Below, in pieces: positions 1 to 11,100 of a stretch of 35,686 nucleotides of DNA. The notes beneath the pieces are model-generated. The model was not told the origin of the DNA, did no database searches, and saw only the letters and a list, made by a program, of their open reading frames with translations. The DNA is from Planctomycetota bacterium (lineage in GTDB: Bacteria; Planctomycetota; JAJSAM01; JAJVHW01). The first letter of the stretch is position 1; each line of letters starts with the position of its first letter. Made by a program: the position numbers and the translations under genes. Where the stretch lies: contig JAIOPE010000180.1 in assembly GCA_021414065.1 (NCBI GenBank), forward strand, positions 1-35,686, written 5' to 3'.

Positions 1-2
1 GG

Positions 3-3000
3 CTCGCGGACCGGACGAAGCGGCCGGCGTTCCTCTACGCGATGTTCGAACTCGGGATCGCCGCGTTCGCGCTCGCGTTCCCCTGGCTCGTGGACGCCGT
101 GCGCGCGGTGTACCTCGGGATCGGCACGGCCGCGCCGCCCGTGCTGTTCGCGCTGGCGTTCCTGCTGCTCGTGATCCCCACGTTCTGCATGGGGACGACG
201 CTGCCGCTGCTCGCGCGGGCGACGGTCGCCGACGCGAAGGACACCGGCCGCGACATCGGGTTCCTCTACTCGATGAACATCGTCGGTGCAGTGCTCGGCG
301 CCGCGGGGACGGGCTTCGTCCTGATGGAGTCCCAGGGGGTTCTCGGCGCGACGCGCTGGGCGGCGGCCGTGAACGCGGTGGTGGGCATCGTCGGCTGGCT
401 CGCGTTCCGCGGCGTCGGGACGTCGGCCGCTGCGACGGCTGCACCCGCGGCGACGGCGTCACCGGCCACCCGCGCCCAACGCGCGGCGCTCGTCGCGGCA
501 TTCGCGTCCGGGTTCGTCGGCCTCGCAGCGCAGGTGACGTGGACGCGTCTCCTCACGTTCTCGCTCCAAGGCTTCACGTGGACGTTCTCCGCGATCCTCG
601 CGACGTTCCTCGCGGGGCTCGCGCTCGGCGGGGCGGTGTTCGGGCGGATGGCGTCGGCGTCGAAGGACCCGGCGCGGCTGCTCGGGCGTCTCCAGATCGC
701 GGTCGGCGTGGCGTGCGCGGGCGTGCTGCTCGGGATGAATGAGCACCACGAACTGACGCGCACGCTCTGGGGCGTCGCGGGCGGGATGACGCAGGACCTC
801 GGCGCGCGGCACCGCGCGATGCTCGTCCTCGCCGCGGGGGCGATCCTGTTCGTGCCGGCGTTCCTGATGGGCGGCGCGTTTCCCGTGGCGACGGCGCTCT
901 ATCAGCGCGGACTCGGCGACCTCGGATCGAGGATCGGACGCCTGTACGCCGTCAACACGGTCGGGTGCGTGCTCGGCTCGCTGCTCGCGGGGTTCGTGCT
1001 GCAACCGCTCGTCGGGCCGGCGATTTCCGCGGCGATCGTCGCCGGGCTGGCGACCGTCGCGGGGGTGGTCGTGCTGCGGATGGGGTCCGAGCGATCGACG
1101 TGGAGGTTCGTGGGCTTCGCGGAGATCGGCGTCGTCGCCACGTTCGCACTCGTCGCTGCGGCCGGGCCGAACGTCCCGTTCATTCTGCGCTCGCACGTCT
1201 TTGCCGGGGACCGCGCCCGCGAGGTGGAACTCGTTGACGAGCACCACGGCCAGGTGTGCACGGTGAGCGTCGTCCGCAACACGCGCGAGCGGTTCGACCT
1301 GCTCTACACCGACGAGTTCGAAGCCGCCGGGACGAAGCCCGAGTACCGGTACATGCGCATGCTCGCGCATCTCCCGGTGGCGCTGGCCCGCGACCCGTCG
1401 CGCACGCTCGTCATCTGCTTCGGGACGGGCACGACGTCCGGCTCGGTCGCGACGCACTCCGACGTGAAGACGCTCGACATCGTCGAGATCAGCCCCGAGG
1501 TGCTCGCTGCGGCGTACCGGTTCAAGGACGTGAACAAGGACGTGCTCCACGGGGCCGGGCGCTCGGACCTCGACGTGCGCGTCCACGTGGACGACGGGCG
1601 GCACTTCGTGCTGCGGAGCGAGGAGCGGTGGGGCGTGATCTCGCTCGAACCGCTCATGCCGTACACGCCGGCCGCCATTCACTTCTACACCGAGGACTTC
1701 TACCGGACCTGCGCGCCGCGCCTCGCGCCGGGCGGTCTCATGTGCCAGTGGATCCCGCTCCAGGGCATGAGCGGCGACGACTTCCGGAAGCTCGTCGCGG
1801 CGTTCGTCGCGGTGTTCCCCGAGAGCGCGATGTTCTTCGTGGACGGCGCGGTCGCGCTCGTCGGCGGCCCCGACGGCGTGGAACTCTCGTGGGCGCGGGT
1901 GGCGCAGCGGCTCTCCGATCCGCGCGTCGCCGACGATCTCCGGTCCGTGGGATTCGCGGACCCAGCGCGCTCGCTCGCGACGTTCGTCGCCGGCGGCGAG
2001 AAGCTGCGGGCGTTCGTGAAGGACGACGCAGCCGTCACCGATGAGCGCCCGGTGCTCGAGTTCCACCCGATCCCGCCGAACACGGCGCTTCCCTGGCTCG
2101 GCCAGAACATCGTGCAGATGCGCGACCTCCGCGCGGGCTACGAGCACCTGCCGGTGGACGTGACGGGCGCCGCCGACGGCGACCGCGCGGCGGAGGCGCT
2201 CTTCCTCGCGCTCCGATCGGGCAACCACGTGCTCGACGGCATGGTCCACGTCGAGACGAGTTCGTATCTCACGCGCCTCGGGCGCAAGGAGGACGCGTTC
2301 GCGGAACTCCAGTCGGCGCGTGACTCCTACGCCCGCGCCGTGGCGCTCGACCCGGGCAACGAGACCGCGCGGCGGTCGTGGGAGGGCCTGGAACGCGAGT
2401 GGTGGACGATCCTCGGCGGCGTCGCGATCGACAAGGGCGACTTCGCGCAGGCCGAGAAGCACATCCTCCGTGCGCTCGAATTCCGCGGGCAGCGTCAGCA
2501 GGACGTCGCGTGGACTCGCCTCGCCGAGGCGCGGAACGGGGCGAAGAAGTTCGACGGTGCGATCGAGGCGGCGTGCGAAGCGATGCGGCTCTTCCCGGGG
2601 AGCGTCGAGGCTCGCGCGGAGCGGGCGTTCGCGCGCGGATCGCTCGGCGACGTCGAGGGCGCATCGGTGGACTACGTGCACGCCGCGATCGAAGCCGTGC
2701 GTCCGGCGACCGTGTCGGCAGACGCCCGCGGCGAGGCGACCCTCGACGCACTGCCGATGCGATTCCGCTCCGACGCCGAGCGGGCGTGGGGCGCCTACGG
2801 AACCTGGCTCTTCGCCGCCCGCGTGAAGGGGCGGTTCATCCTGCCGCGGATGCAAGTGGAGGACGCTCTCAAGGGCACGCTGCCCGGGAAGTTGTCGCGA
2901 CGATCGGCCCTGCGGATCGCCGCCGCCGACACTTCGGCGGCCAAGTTCCGAGACCGCCTGCTCCCGACCGGCCTCGATGCGCTCGAGGCGATCGAACGAA

Positions 3001-3425
3001 TCCGACTCGCCGAGCCGGCGGGCGGCGCCGATGACCTCGTCGCCTGGCTCGGCGCACCCGTTCTCGGTGCACCGAGTGACGCAGTCCGGCGCGCCGCCGC
3101 CGAGGCGCTCGTCGAGATCGACCCCGCGCGGACGGTGGACCTTCTGACGACTGCGAAGGGCAGCGTCGATCTCGAAGTGGTGGCATCCGCCGCCCGGGCG
3201 AAGGACCGCCGCGTCGTGCGTCCGTTGATCCGGTTGCTCCGCTCCGACGACTATGTCGTTCGCACCGCAGCGCACCGCGCGCTCTTCGCCCTGACTCGCG
3301 GTGAAGCCCCGCACCTCGCGACGCTCGACACGTCGCTCGGAGGCACCACCGACTACCGCCGGGCATGCCTCGACGTGGAATCCTGGTGGGCGCGCGAAGA
3401 AGACCGTTTCGAGCTCGGGCGCTGA
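3..3425 (+). CDS. Fused MFS/spermidine synthase-like membrane protein with TPR and HEAT repeats (5' partial)
   Basis: The reading frame is open to the left edge. Codons before the first ATG at 42 already read as membrane-protein sequence (LADRTKRPAFLYAMFELG), so the true start lies upstream. About the first 390 residues seen are hydrophobic helices of the fused-MFS/spermidine synthase type. Nucleotides about 1230-1960 form a Rossmann methyltransferase-like (SpeE-fold) domain with a glycine-rich motif ICFGTGTTSG and the acidic strand end DIVEIS. Where classical spermidine synthases have a catalytic Asp, the sequence reads ISLEPLMP. Glu at this position is usual in the fused subfamily, so polyamine synthesis is doubtful. 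Nucleotides about 2260-2750 look like TPR helices and about 3000-3330 like HEAT repeats (DAVRRAAAEALVEI; DYVVRTAAHRALFAL). The TPR/HEAT tail suggests protein interactions. The family is confident; the molecular function is unknown. Confidence 0.85.
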   Translation, partial: LADRTKRPAFLYAMFELGIAAFALAFPWLVDAVRAVYLGIGTAAPPVLFALAFLLLVIPTFCMGTTLPLLARATVADAKDTGRDIGFLYSMNIVGAVLGAAGTGFVLMESQGVLGATRWAAAVNAVVGIVGWLAFRGVGTSAAATAAPAATASPATRAQRAALVAAFASGFVGLAAQVTWTRLLTFSLQGFTWTFSAILATFLAGLALGGAVFGRMASASKDPARLLGRLQIAVGVACAGVLLGMNEHHELTRTLWGVAGGMTQDLGARHRAMLVLAAGAILFVPAFLMGGAFPVATALYQRGLGDLGSRIGRLYAVNTVGCVLGSLLAGFVLQPLVGPAISAAIVAGLATVAGVVVLRMGSERSTWRFVGFAEIGVVATFALVAAAGPNVPFILRSHVFAGDRAREVELVDEHHGQVCTVSVVRNTRERFDLLYTDEFEAAGTKPEYRYMRMLAHLPVALARDPSRTLVICFGTGTTSGSVATHSDVKTLDIVEISPEVLAAAYRFKDVNKDVLHGAGRSDLDVRVHVDDGRHFVLRSEERWGVISLEPLMPYTPAAIHFYTEDFYRTCAPRLAPGGLMCQWIPLQGMSGDDFRKLVAAFVAVFPESAMFFVDGAVALVGGPDGVELSWARVAQRLSDPRVADDLRSVGFADPARSLATFVAGGEKLRAFVKDDAAVTDERPVLEFHPIPPNTALPWLGQNIVQMRDLRAGYEHLPVDVTGAADGDRAAEALFLALRSGNHVLDGMVHVETSSYLTRLGRKEDAFAELQSARDSYARAVALDPGNETARRSWEGLEREWWTILGGVAIDKGDFAQAEKHILRALEFRGQRQQDVAWTRLAEARNGAKKFDGAIEAACEAMRLFPGSVEARAERAFARGSLGDVEGASVDYVHAAIEAVRPATVSADARGEATLDALPMRFRSDAERAWGAYGTWLFAARVKGRFILPRMQVEDALKGTLPGKLSRRSALRIAAADTSAAKFRDRLLPTGLDALEAIERIRLAEPAGGADDLVAWLGAPVLGAPSDAVRRAAAEALVEIDPARTVDLLTTAKGSVDLEVVASAARAKDRRVVRPLIRLLRSDDYVVRTAAHRALFALTRGEAPHLATLDTSLGGTTDYRRACLDVESWWAREEDRFELGR

Positions 3426-3530
3426 CGTTTTCGCGACGCCTCGCGCTCTTTCGGCCGGGCGTCCTCGGCGGCGGACTAGGCTCTTCCGATTCTCACCCGG
3501 CCCGAGGGCCGGAGTCTCGGAGCCGTCCCC

Positions 3531-3956
3531 ATGCACATCATCGTTGAAACGTCGAAAGGCACGATCGCCTTCCTCCTCCGCACGCAGGAAGCCCCGAAGG
3601 CCTGCGAGAACTTCGTCAAGCTCGTCCGCGAGGGGTTCTACACGAACCTGAAGTGGCACCGTGTGATCGAGAACTTCATGGCTCAGACCGGCTGCCCCAC
3701 GGGCGACGGCAAGGGCGGCCCCGGGTACACGATCCCGGCCGAGAAGACCGAGCGGAAGCACGTGAAGGGTGCGGTGGCGATGGCGCGCCTCAAGGACGAC
3801 CAGAACCACGGGTCGCAGTTCTACATCGCTCGTGCGAGCCTCCCGCACCTCGACGGCGAGTACACGGTGTTCGGCAACGTGACGTCGGGGCTGCAGGTCC
3901 TCGACAAGCTCGAGCAGGGCGACACCGTCCGCGCCGTTCGCATCCTCGAGAACTGA
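3531..3956 (+). CDS. Cyclophilin-type peptidyl-prolyl cis-trans isomerase
   Basis: A 141-residue single-domain cyclophilin that would catalyse cis-trans isomerisation of Xaa-Pro bonds. The core motif is WHRVIENFMAQTG, with Arg44, Phe49 and Gln52 at the positions of the catalytic Arg-Phe-Gln of the family. It is followed by NHGSQFYI and LDGEYTVFGNV, both standard cyclophilin strands. It has no signal peptide and is probably cytoplasmic. The length is typical of compact bacterial PpiB-like proteins, with a short loop after Gln52. The ATG at 3531 opens directly on the first beta strand (MHIIVETSKGTI), so the start is secure. It lies 105 bases after the fused spermidine-synthase gene. A TAGGCT hexamer at 3477-3482 could be a -10 box for it. 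A tryptophan in the cyclosporin-binding position is not evident, as in many bacterial members. Confidence 0.95.
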   Translation: MHIIVETSKGTIAFLLRTQEAPKACENFVKLVREGFYTNLKWHRVIENFMAQTGCPTGDGKGGPGYTIPAEKTERKHVKGAVAMARLKDDQNHGSQFYIARASLPHLDGEYTVFGNVTSGLQVLDKLEQGDTVRAVRILEN

Positions 3957-3984
3957 GCTGCCCGAGCTGCGCGAATCGCCGTGA

Positions 3985-4028
3985 CGTGATCGTCGCGTAG
4001 ATGCGACGCAGTTGTGACGTCGATCACG
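3985..4028 (+). terminator. Nested inverted repeat after the cyclophilin gene (possible terminator or leader structure)
   Basis: An inner hairpin CGTCGC-GTAGAT-GCGACG (3991-4008) is enclosed by outer arms CGTGATCG (3985-3992) and CGATCACG (4021-4028). The structure lies about 30 bases after the cyclophilin stop and about 130 before the histidine kinase start. There is no T-tract, so intrinsic termination is uncertain. Confidence 0.3.
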
Positions 4029-4158
4029 ACGACCCTGCGGTCGGCGGCAGCCGGCGGGTCGGCCCGCAACACTTCGCGCGCCCCGAATCCCGATGAACCC
4101 CAGCGGCTGCGTCCTTCGCGCAGCGGGTCCGTCGTCGGCGTGGACCCGAGGAGGTTCG

Positions 4159-7100
4159 ATGCCAGGGTCGAGCGATGGACACGCGCGAGTTGTGCCGGTC
4201 ACCGGTGTTCCGCCGGGCCGTCGTTCGCGCCTCGTGTCGTGGCGACTCTGGGGCGGCGTGTTCGGCCTGGTGGTTGCCGCGACCGCGGCGTACGGCGCCT
4301 TCATCCTCGCACCGAACGAGCGGGCTGACGCGACGGCGGCGTGGAACCGCCGGCTCGTCGAGATCTCCGCGGACCGGGCGAATGCGGTTTCCGAACTGCT
4401 GCGCGAGCGCGCCGAGGACGCTGCGGTCATCGCCGGATTCCCGTCCATGGGTTCGGTGCTCGCCGGGGCGGCGGCGACTCCGCGCGCCGGCGGTGATCTG
4501 GCTGGTCACATCGACCAGGTGCTCGAATCGTTCGCTACGACGCATGAGTTCACGGCGATCTGGGTGTTCGACGCGGCCAACGAGACGATCGTCCGATGGC
4601 CTCGGACAGCGGCGAGCGCCGGCCGCATGGCAGACATCGCGCGGACGGCGAGGGCGCGCATCGGCACGCCGACATCGGTGCTCGTCGAGTCGGAAGGCGC
4701 CGCGCAGGTACTCATCGCCCGAGCCACCGACGCGGTCACGGTCGTGCTCGTCTCCGACGCTGCAGCGATCTTCGGGCGCATCGCCAGCACGGGCGCCGAC
4801 GAGGTCGAGCGACTTGTCGTTGCCATCGACGGCGACCGACTTCTGCGGATCGAACTGTGCCGGCACGACGCGGACGGCGCACCGCTGAACATCGGCTCCT
4901 CGACCGTGGAGGCGGCGCATCCAGACCTGCGCGTTGCGACGGCAGGGCGTGCGGACCCGGGGCCCACCGATTCGGCCGCAGGCGGCGCAGCGCATCCGGC
5001 GACACTCGTCGCGTCGCACGTCGTCAAGGGCACGACGTGGGCCGCCGTGGCGCGCGTCGATCGCGGAGCGGTCTACGCGTCGGTGGACGCCGATACGCGA
5101 TCCCAGCTCCTGCTCCTCGGCGCGTGGCTGTTCGCCATCGGCGGCCTCGGTTTCGGTCTGATCCGCGCGCAACGCGCCGCCCACGACGAGGCCCTGCTCC
5201 GCAGCGAGGCGAAGCTCTCGAAGCTGATCGAGCGGGCGAACGACCCGATGCTGGTCCTCCGGACCGATGGGACGATCGAACGCGCCAGCGACCGGGCGGG
5301 GGAGTTCTACCGGATGCCGGCGGCTTCGCTCGTCGGCCGGACCATTCTCGACCTCCGCCCGGCCGAGGATCACGCAGAGGCGCGCGACCGCCTCGCACGC
5401 TCTGCGACGGCAGCCGGCGACATCTTCGAAGCAGTCCATGTGCGAAGCGACGGTTCGAGAGTCCCCGTCGAGGTGAGTGCGCGCTGCATCGACTTCGAGG
5501 GCGAGGCTCGCATCCTGGCCAGCATCCGCGACATCACGCGGCGGCGCCGCGCAGAAGCGCGGGTCGCTGCGGTCGCGCGGTTCCTTCGGACTCTGGTCGC
5601 GGTCAACGACCACATCCTGGCCGAGCAGGACCCCGACTCGCTGCTCGGGAAGGCGTGCGCCACGATCGCAGAGCGGTCGGGCGCCAGCGCCGTCTGGATC
5701 GGCGACGTCGATGCGCGCGACGGCTCCGTGCAGGTCCGCGCCGTCGCCGGTGTCTCCCGCGAGGACCTCAAGCGGACGATCGACGCGATCCACGTGACCG
5801 GGCGCCAGCCGGCGTCGGCGGTTGCGCGAGATGGCGAGTGCGTGGGCGTGTCGGACACGTCCGATGCGTCCGCAGGTGACCCTTCGCTCGCCGTGCTCGC
5901 GTCCGCCGGCGTGCGCTCGCTCGCAATTGCGCCGATCCGTCGCGGCGGCGCGCTGGTCGGCGTGCTGCAACTCCACGGTGCGGTTCCCGCGATGTTCGAG
6001 GGCGAGTCCTTGTACGTGGTCGCGGAGATCGCCGCGGCGTTGGGTTTGGCGCTGACGGCGATCGACGATCGGCGCGCACGCGACGACGAACGCGCTCAGG
6101 CGGAGACGGCGATCCGAGCATCCGCTGCCCGGGAGCACGAGCGCGCCGTCGAACTGGCCGCGGTGTTGGACGCCGTTCCGGTGGGTGTGTGGTTCGCGGA
6201 GGACGCCGCCGCGACGCGCATTCGCGGCAACCGCCAAGCGGAGGTGATGCTCGGCTTCCCGCACGGCACGGTCCTCTCCGCGCCAGAGCTCACGGCTGAC
6301 GTTCCGTCGAACCCGGTTCGCGCTTCGGGCGGGCGCCCGCTGACGTACGACGAGATGCCGATGGTCGTCGCTGCGCGCGAGTGCCGGCGACTCGATGGAC
6401 TCAACCTCGAGTTCGTCCGGCCGGATGGCGTCGTCGTGGAGATCCACGGCAGCGCGGCCCCGATCCTGGATGCGAGCGGCGTTCCGCGTGGATCCGTCGG
6501 GTCGTTCATGGACGTGACGGAGCTTCGGAAGACCGACGCGCGCCTGCGCGTGCTCTCTCGCCTGGTCGAGCAGAACACGGCGTCGGTCGTGATCACGGAC
6601 CGGCGGGGGGTCATCGAGTACGTCAACCGGAAGTTCGAGGAACTCACCGGCTACTCCCTCGACGAGGCCCGCGGCCAGACGCCTCGCGTGCTCCGGTCCG
6701 GCGAGATGCCACCGGATGTCTACGCGCAGCTTTGGGCGACCATCCTCGGCGGCAAGGAATGGCGTGGCGAACTCCACAATCGGAAGAAGGACGGCACCCT
6801 GTACTGGGAGTACGCGGTGATCATGCCGATCGTTGACGACGCGGGGCGCATCGCGCACTTCGCGGCGGTGAAAGAAGACATCACGCTGCGCAAGGAGGCC
6901 GAGCGAGCGCTCGCGAGCGCGCAGCGTGAACTGGCACAGGCGCAGCGGATGGAGGCCATCGGGCGCCTTGCCGGCGGCATCGCCCACGACTTCAACAACA
7001 TCCTGGGCGTGATCCTCGGGTACGCGGAGTTGTCGATCGCGCGTGTCGCGGCGGGCGACCCGATGCGGCGGAATCTGCAGGAGATCTGCGACGCCGCCGA

Positions 7101-8103
7101 CCGCGCCGCCAACCTGACGCGGCAACTGCTCGCCTTCAGCCGACGGCAGACGGCGGAAGCGGGGGTGATCGACATCTGCGCGGCGACGCGCGACGTCACC
7201 AAGATGCTGCGGCGGTTGATCGGCGAAGACGTCGTCGTCAACCTGCGGATCGACGACGCGGCTTGCCACGTGTGCGCCGACGCGGGGCAGATCGAGCAAC
7301 TCGTCCTCAACCTGGCGGTGAACGCCCGCGACGCCATGCCGGAAGGGGGCACGCTGACGGTCTCGACGGAGGCGGTGGAGGTTCGACCGCCCGGCCGCGC
7401 TTCCGAGGGCGCCGGGCCGGTTCCCGACGACGGACTGCCGCCCGGCCGCTACGCGCTCCTCTCGGTCGCCGACACCGGCACGGGGCTGTCGCCCGAAGCG
7501 CGCGAGCACCTGTTCGAGCCGTTCTTCACCACGAAGGAGCCCGGGAAGGGCACCGGTCTCGGCCTGGCGACTCTCTGGGGCATCGTTGCGCAGCGCAACG
7601 GACATGTCCGCTACACCACCGAGAGCGGGCGCGGCACCACGTTCCGCATCTACCTTCCGCAGGTGGACGAACCGGTCGTCTCATCCGCGCCTGCGGCCGC
7701 GCCGGAGAGCCGCCGCGGGCGGGGCGAGTCCGTCCTCGTCGTCGAGGACGATCCGGCGGTGCGGAGCCTGGTCGAGCGACTGGTCGCCGCAGCCGGGTAC
7801 CGAGTGGTCGCCGTGTCGGGGATCGACGAGGCGATGGCCGCCGTCGACGCGGTCGGCGCGAAGTTCGACGTCGTCCTCTCGGACGTCGTGATGCCAAAGT
7901 CGGGCGGCCCGGAGATCGTGCGCGCTCTTCGTGCGAGGGACCCGGCCCTCCGCGCCCTGTTCATGTCCGGGTACACGGAGCGAGTCTCCGCGGACAAGGG
8001 CGCGCTGCCGCCGGGCGCGGCCTTCCTGCAGAAGCCGTTCACGGTGGCGAAGCTCGAACAGAAGATCCGCGAAGTGATGGACGCCCCGCCTCCGGGGGCA
8101 TGA
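4159..8103 (+). CDS. Membrane-bound hybrid sensor histidine kinase (PAS-GAF-PAS-PAS-HisKA-HATPase-REC)
   Basis: A 1314-residue hybrid kinase. The start at 4159 is preferred over an in-frame ATG at 4093 because GAGGAGG lies 4 bases upstream of it. One transmembrane helix (about residues 29-51) and a second (about 317-336) bracket an extracytoplasmic sensor region. Next come a PAS domain (about 353-464), a GAF domain (about 473-634), two further PAS domains (about 655-794 and 796-912), HisKA with the phospho-acceptor His943 in [12 protein letters not shown], and HATPase_c (about 1035-1169) with [17 protein letters not shown] and [13 protein letters not shown]. The receiver domain (about 1191-1308) has DD near its start, phospho-acceptor Asp1242 in LSDVVMP, and a C-terminal Lys in LQKPF. 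Phosphate would pass from His943 to Asp1242 and then probably to a partner phosphotransfer protein that is not in this window. No response regulator is adjacent. The signal sensed is unknown. Confidence 0.93.
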   Translation: MPGSSDGHARVVPVTGVPPGRRSRLVSWRLWGGVFGLVVAATAAYGAFILAPNERADATAAWNRRLVEISADRANAVSELLRERAEDAAVIAGFPSMGSVLAGAAATPRAGGDLAGHIDQVLESFATTHEFTAIWVFDAANETIVRWPRTAASAGRMADIARTARARIGTPTSVLVESEGAAQVLIARATDAVTVVLVSDAAAIFGRIASTGADEVERLVVAIDGDRLLRIELCRHDADGAPLNIGSSTVEAAHPDLRVATAGRADPGPTDSAAGGAAHPATLVASHVVKGTTWAAVARVDRGAVYASVDADTRSQLLLLGAWLFAIGGLGFGLIRAQRAAHDEALLRSEAKLSKLIERANDPMLVLRTDGTIERASDRAGEFYRMPAASLVGRTILDLRPAEDHAEARDRLARSATAAGDIFEAVHVRSDGSRVPVEVSARCIDFEGEARILASIRDITRRRRAEARVAAVARFLRTLVAVNDHILAEQDPDSLLGKACATIAERSGASAVWIGDVDARDGSVQVRAVAGVSREDLKRTIDAIHVTGRQPASAVARDGECVGVSDTSDASAGDPSLAVLASAGVRSLAIAPIRRGGALVGVLQLHGAVPAMFEGESLYVVAEIAAALGLALTAIDDRRARDDERAQAETAIRASAAREHERAVELAAVLDAVPVGVWFAEDAAATRIRGNRQAEVMLGFPHGTVLSAPELTADVPSNPVRASGGRPLTYDEMPMVVAARECRRLDGLNLEFVRPDGVVVEIHGSAAPILDASGVPRGSVGSFMDVTELRKTDARLRVLSRLVEQNTASVVITDRRGVIEYVNRKFEELTGYSLDEARGQTPRVLRSGEMPPDVYAQLWATILGGKEWRGELHNRKKDGTLYWEYAVIMPIVDDAGRIAHFAAVKEDITLRKEAERALASAQRELAQAQRMEAIGRLAGGIAHDFNNILGVILGYAELSIARVAAGDPMRRNLQEICDAADRAANLTRQLLAFSRRQTAEAGVIDICAATRDVTKMLRRLIGEDVVVNLRIDDAACHVCADAGQIEQLVLNLAVNARDAMPEGGTLTVSTEAVEVRPPGRASEGAGPVPDDGLPPGRYALLSVADTGTGLSPEAREHLFEPFFTTKEPGKGTGLGLATLWGIVAQRNGHVRYTTESGRGTTFRIYLPQVDEPVVSSAPAAAPESRRGRGESVLVVEDDPAVRSLVERLVAAAGYRVVAVSGIDEAMAAVDAVGAKFDVVLSDVVMPKSGGPEIVRALRARDPALRALFMSGYTERVSADKGALPPGAAFLQKPFTVAKLEQKIREVMDAPPPGA

Positions 8104-8188
8104 GACGGTCGGCGCGCCGGGCCGGGAAGTGAGACTCCGTTCACGTGGGGATTGACCGCGGAGCCCCTTGGCCTCAGGATGGGCCGCC

Positions 8189-11100
8189 ATGCCCGACCCA
8201 CGGGACGACGATGAGGATCTGGAGACCCTGGCGGGTGGCGGGGGCGGCGCACAGTCAGGCCCCAAGACACCGTCCGCCGACAGTAGCGACACGTCTGCCG
8301 AAGACCAGGCGACGCTCGCTCCGGAGTCGCCATCTCGCACCGAGGCGCCGACCGGCGAGGTTCCGGCTCTCGATCTGGAGTCGATCGCGATTCCGTCGCG
8401 GCGGGCGACCGGTTCGACGTCGCGCGGCGGCGCTGCGGGGCGTGGAACGCCGCGGCCGCCCGGCATCACGAGGCCCCCTGCGACGCCGACCGTACCCGCG
8501 GAAGGTGTCGGCGACGACGGCGCCGGCGGCTCGGCGGAGGACCGCGCGACGCTCGCACCCACCCCGTCGGCGCCCGAGCCGACACCGGACGACGATCGGG
8601 AGACGCTGGTATCCGGCGCGCACGCCGGACTTCCGGCGAGCGAGATCGAGCCGGAACGCAACGTCGGCACCGAGGCCGGCGGCTTCGGTACCGACGTGTC
8701 CCGCCGCGGGAACACCGTATCTGAGACCCGCCCCGACACCACGCCCGCTCGTGACGACCCCGAGGGCGCGACGGTGGTCGATGCGGGCCTGACCGACCGC
8801 CAGAAGGCCCTGTTCGGCGAGTCCTCGAAGGCGCCGTCGTCGTCGGGCATGCCGCACCCGACGGTTGCCGACCGTGCCGCAGGCTCGGCCACGCAGCGAT
8901 CGCAGGGACCGGTTCCCGCATCGAAGTACTCGCGGGGAACGGCGCGGGATCCCGTCGTAGGAACCGGCGCCGGTCGCGGCACGGTCGGCAGCGGCCGCGC
9001 GGCCCCGACGATCCTGCAAGAGGGACAGCTCATCGCCGACCGTTACGAACTCGTCCGCCGCCTCGGGAAGGGTGGCATGGGCGAGGTGTGGCAGGCGAAG
9101 CACACGCTGCTGCAGGGCATGCGCGCGATCAAGGTGATCAAGGCGTCGATCTCGCGCGATCCGTCGTTCCGCGCGCGGTTCCTCTCCGAAGGTCAGACGA
9201 TGATGCGGGTCAAGCACGAGGGCGTCGTCGAGGTCACGGACCTCGACGAGACGCGTGCGAACCGCGAGCTGTTCATGGTCATGGAGTACCTCCAGGGCCG
9301 GACGATGCACGACGCCGTGCGCGACGAAGTCAAGCCGCTCTGCGCGGACGTCCGCGATGCGATCCGGATCTATCGCGCGCTCGCTCTCGGCATGCAGCGC
9401 ATTCACGACGAGCGCATCGTCCACAAGGATCTCAAGACCGACAACGTGGTCCTCGTGAAGGACGCGCAGGGGCTCGAGCACCCGAAGGTCATCGACTTCG
9501 GCCTCGCGAAACGTCTCGAAGACAAGACCGAGGTCCCGGTGGCCGTCGGCGCCGCGGACTCGATCCGCGAAGGGTCGAACGCCGACCTGCACACGACGCT
9601 CTCCGGCACGCTCGCGTACATGGCGCCGGAGCAGTTCCGCGGCGAAGCGAGCTCGTTCCAGAGCGACATCTACTCCTTCGGCGTGATGGTCTACGAGTGC
9701 TTCACGAAGGGCGAGTACCCGATGCCGCGGGGCTCGCTCATCGAGTACATGGAGCGGCACAACGATGGCAAGCCGCCGCGTCAGCTCGCGCAGGCGCGGC
9801 CCGACCTCGACCGCGAGATGGCCGACCTCACCGACCGCTGCATGGCGCCGACGCGCGAAGCACGGCCGGCTTCGTTCACCGAGATCGCAGAAGAGATGCG
9901 TCTGTGGCTCGAAGCACCGGAGCGTGCGGCCCGGCGGAAGGCCCGCATTCTGCAGGTGTCCGGTGTGTCGGCGCTCGTCGCGGTTGCGGTCTGGGGCGTC
10001 TTCTTCCAGACCGGGCCCGCCGGGGTGTCGAACCTCACGCTCGCCCGCGCGGGCGGCGGCGGCGACTTCCAGATCCGCGGCGAGCGGCACTACCTGCCGG
10101 ACGGCGTCCTCTCCGACTTGGTCGTCTCGGGTGAGGTGTCCGACGGCGACGTCGGCACGCCCTCGATCCTCGTGGACGGAGTGCAGCACGCGGCCGACCT
10201 GAAGATCGCGGCCGGAGCGGACGGGAAACGGAAGCTCGCGGGGTCGATCGATCTGAACGATCTTGCTGACGGCGAGCACGTCCTCGGCTTCCGCGCGGCG
10301 TCAGGATCGGACCCGGCGCGCATGAGGATCGTGGTGGACAGGAAGCCGCCGGCGATCAGTTCGGTCACCGTCGCGGGCGGGCGCGGCATCTACACGAACG
10401 ACGAGCTCCCGAAGCTCTGGGTACACGTAGACGATGCGCAGACGGAGCTCCAGTCCGTGCAGGTCACCGTGCCGCGTTCGCGCGAGACGAAGTCCGCCGA
10501 CCGGTCCGCTGACGACCCCAACCGCTGGACGATCCAGGGTGTACACGACGGCGACGGCGAGCAGACCGTGCAGGTGCGAGCGACGGACCTCGCAGGGAAC
10601 GTCACGCGCACGCCGTTCGAGTTCAAGTTCGTCCGCGACACGCGGGCCGAGGAGTTCGACGTCGCGGGGCTCGCGGCCACCGAGACCGTGCTCCAGACGC
10701 GCGAGCCTTCGGGCAATCGCCTGACGGTGAGCTCGACGGAAGACGTAGAGCTGAAGGCGTCGTTCCTGCGCGCGGGCGACCGCGTGCCGGAGGAGCGCAC
10801 GTTCCCGTTCGCCCGACAGTTCGACGTCCCGCTCCGCGACATTCCGGTCGGCGGACTCGCCGTGACGCTCACGACGACCGACCGCGCGGGCAACGAGTCG
10901 AAGCGCGAGTTCGGCGCGAAGCTGGTCCTCGACGAAGCGACGATCGAGCCCGCCGACGGACGGTCCGCGGTGCGTCCGGGCGACGCTGTCGTGCTCAAGC
11001 TGCATCGCAGCTATCCGCTGCCCGCGACGACCAAGCTGACCGCAGCCCGCGTGCTCGAGGCCGACGGTTCTCCCGCGCGCGACGCATCGCCGATCGCGCT

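Noticed and set aside
4093-4158. ATG 4093 as the start of the hybrid histidine kinase
   Set aside because: ATG 4159 in the same frame has GAGGAGG at good spacing. The extra 22 residues are not signal-like.
459-4448. A very long open frame on the minus strand opposite the fused spermidine-synthase, cyclophilin and kinase genes
   Set aside because: It is antisense to clear genes, is dominated by Arg, Glu, His and Ala, and has no recognisable domain. Similar long mirror frames occur at 4024-7605 (-), 14504-17647 (-) and 27877-29985 (+), as expected in GC-rich coding DNA.
8152-8180. TTGACC-N17-CAGGAT as a promoter for the six-gene block
   Set aside because: The -10 match is poor, and it would leave almost no leader before ATG 8189. 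It is possible but not supported enough to list.
8168-8188. TTG at 8168 as the start of the Ser/Thr kinase
   Set aside because: ATG 8189 is in frame, 21 bases later, and opens on the acidic tail. No ribosome binding site favours the TTG.
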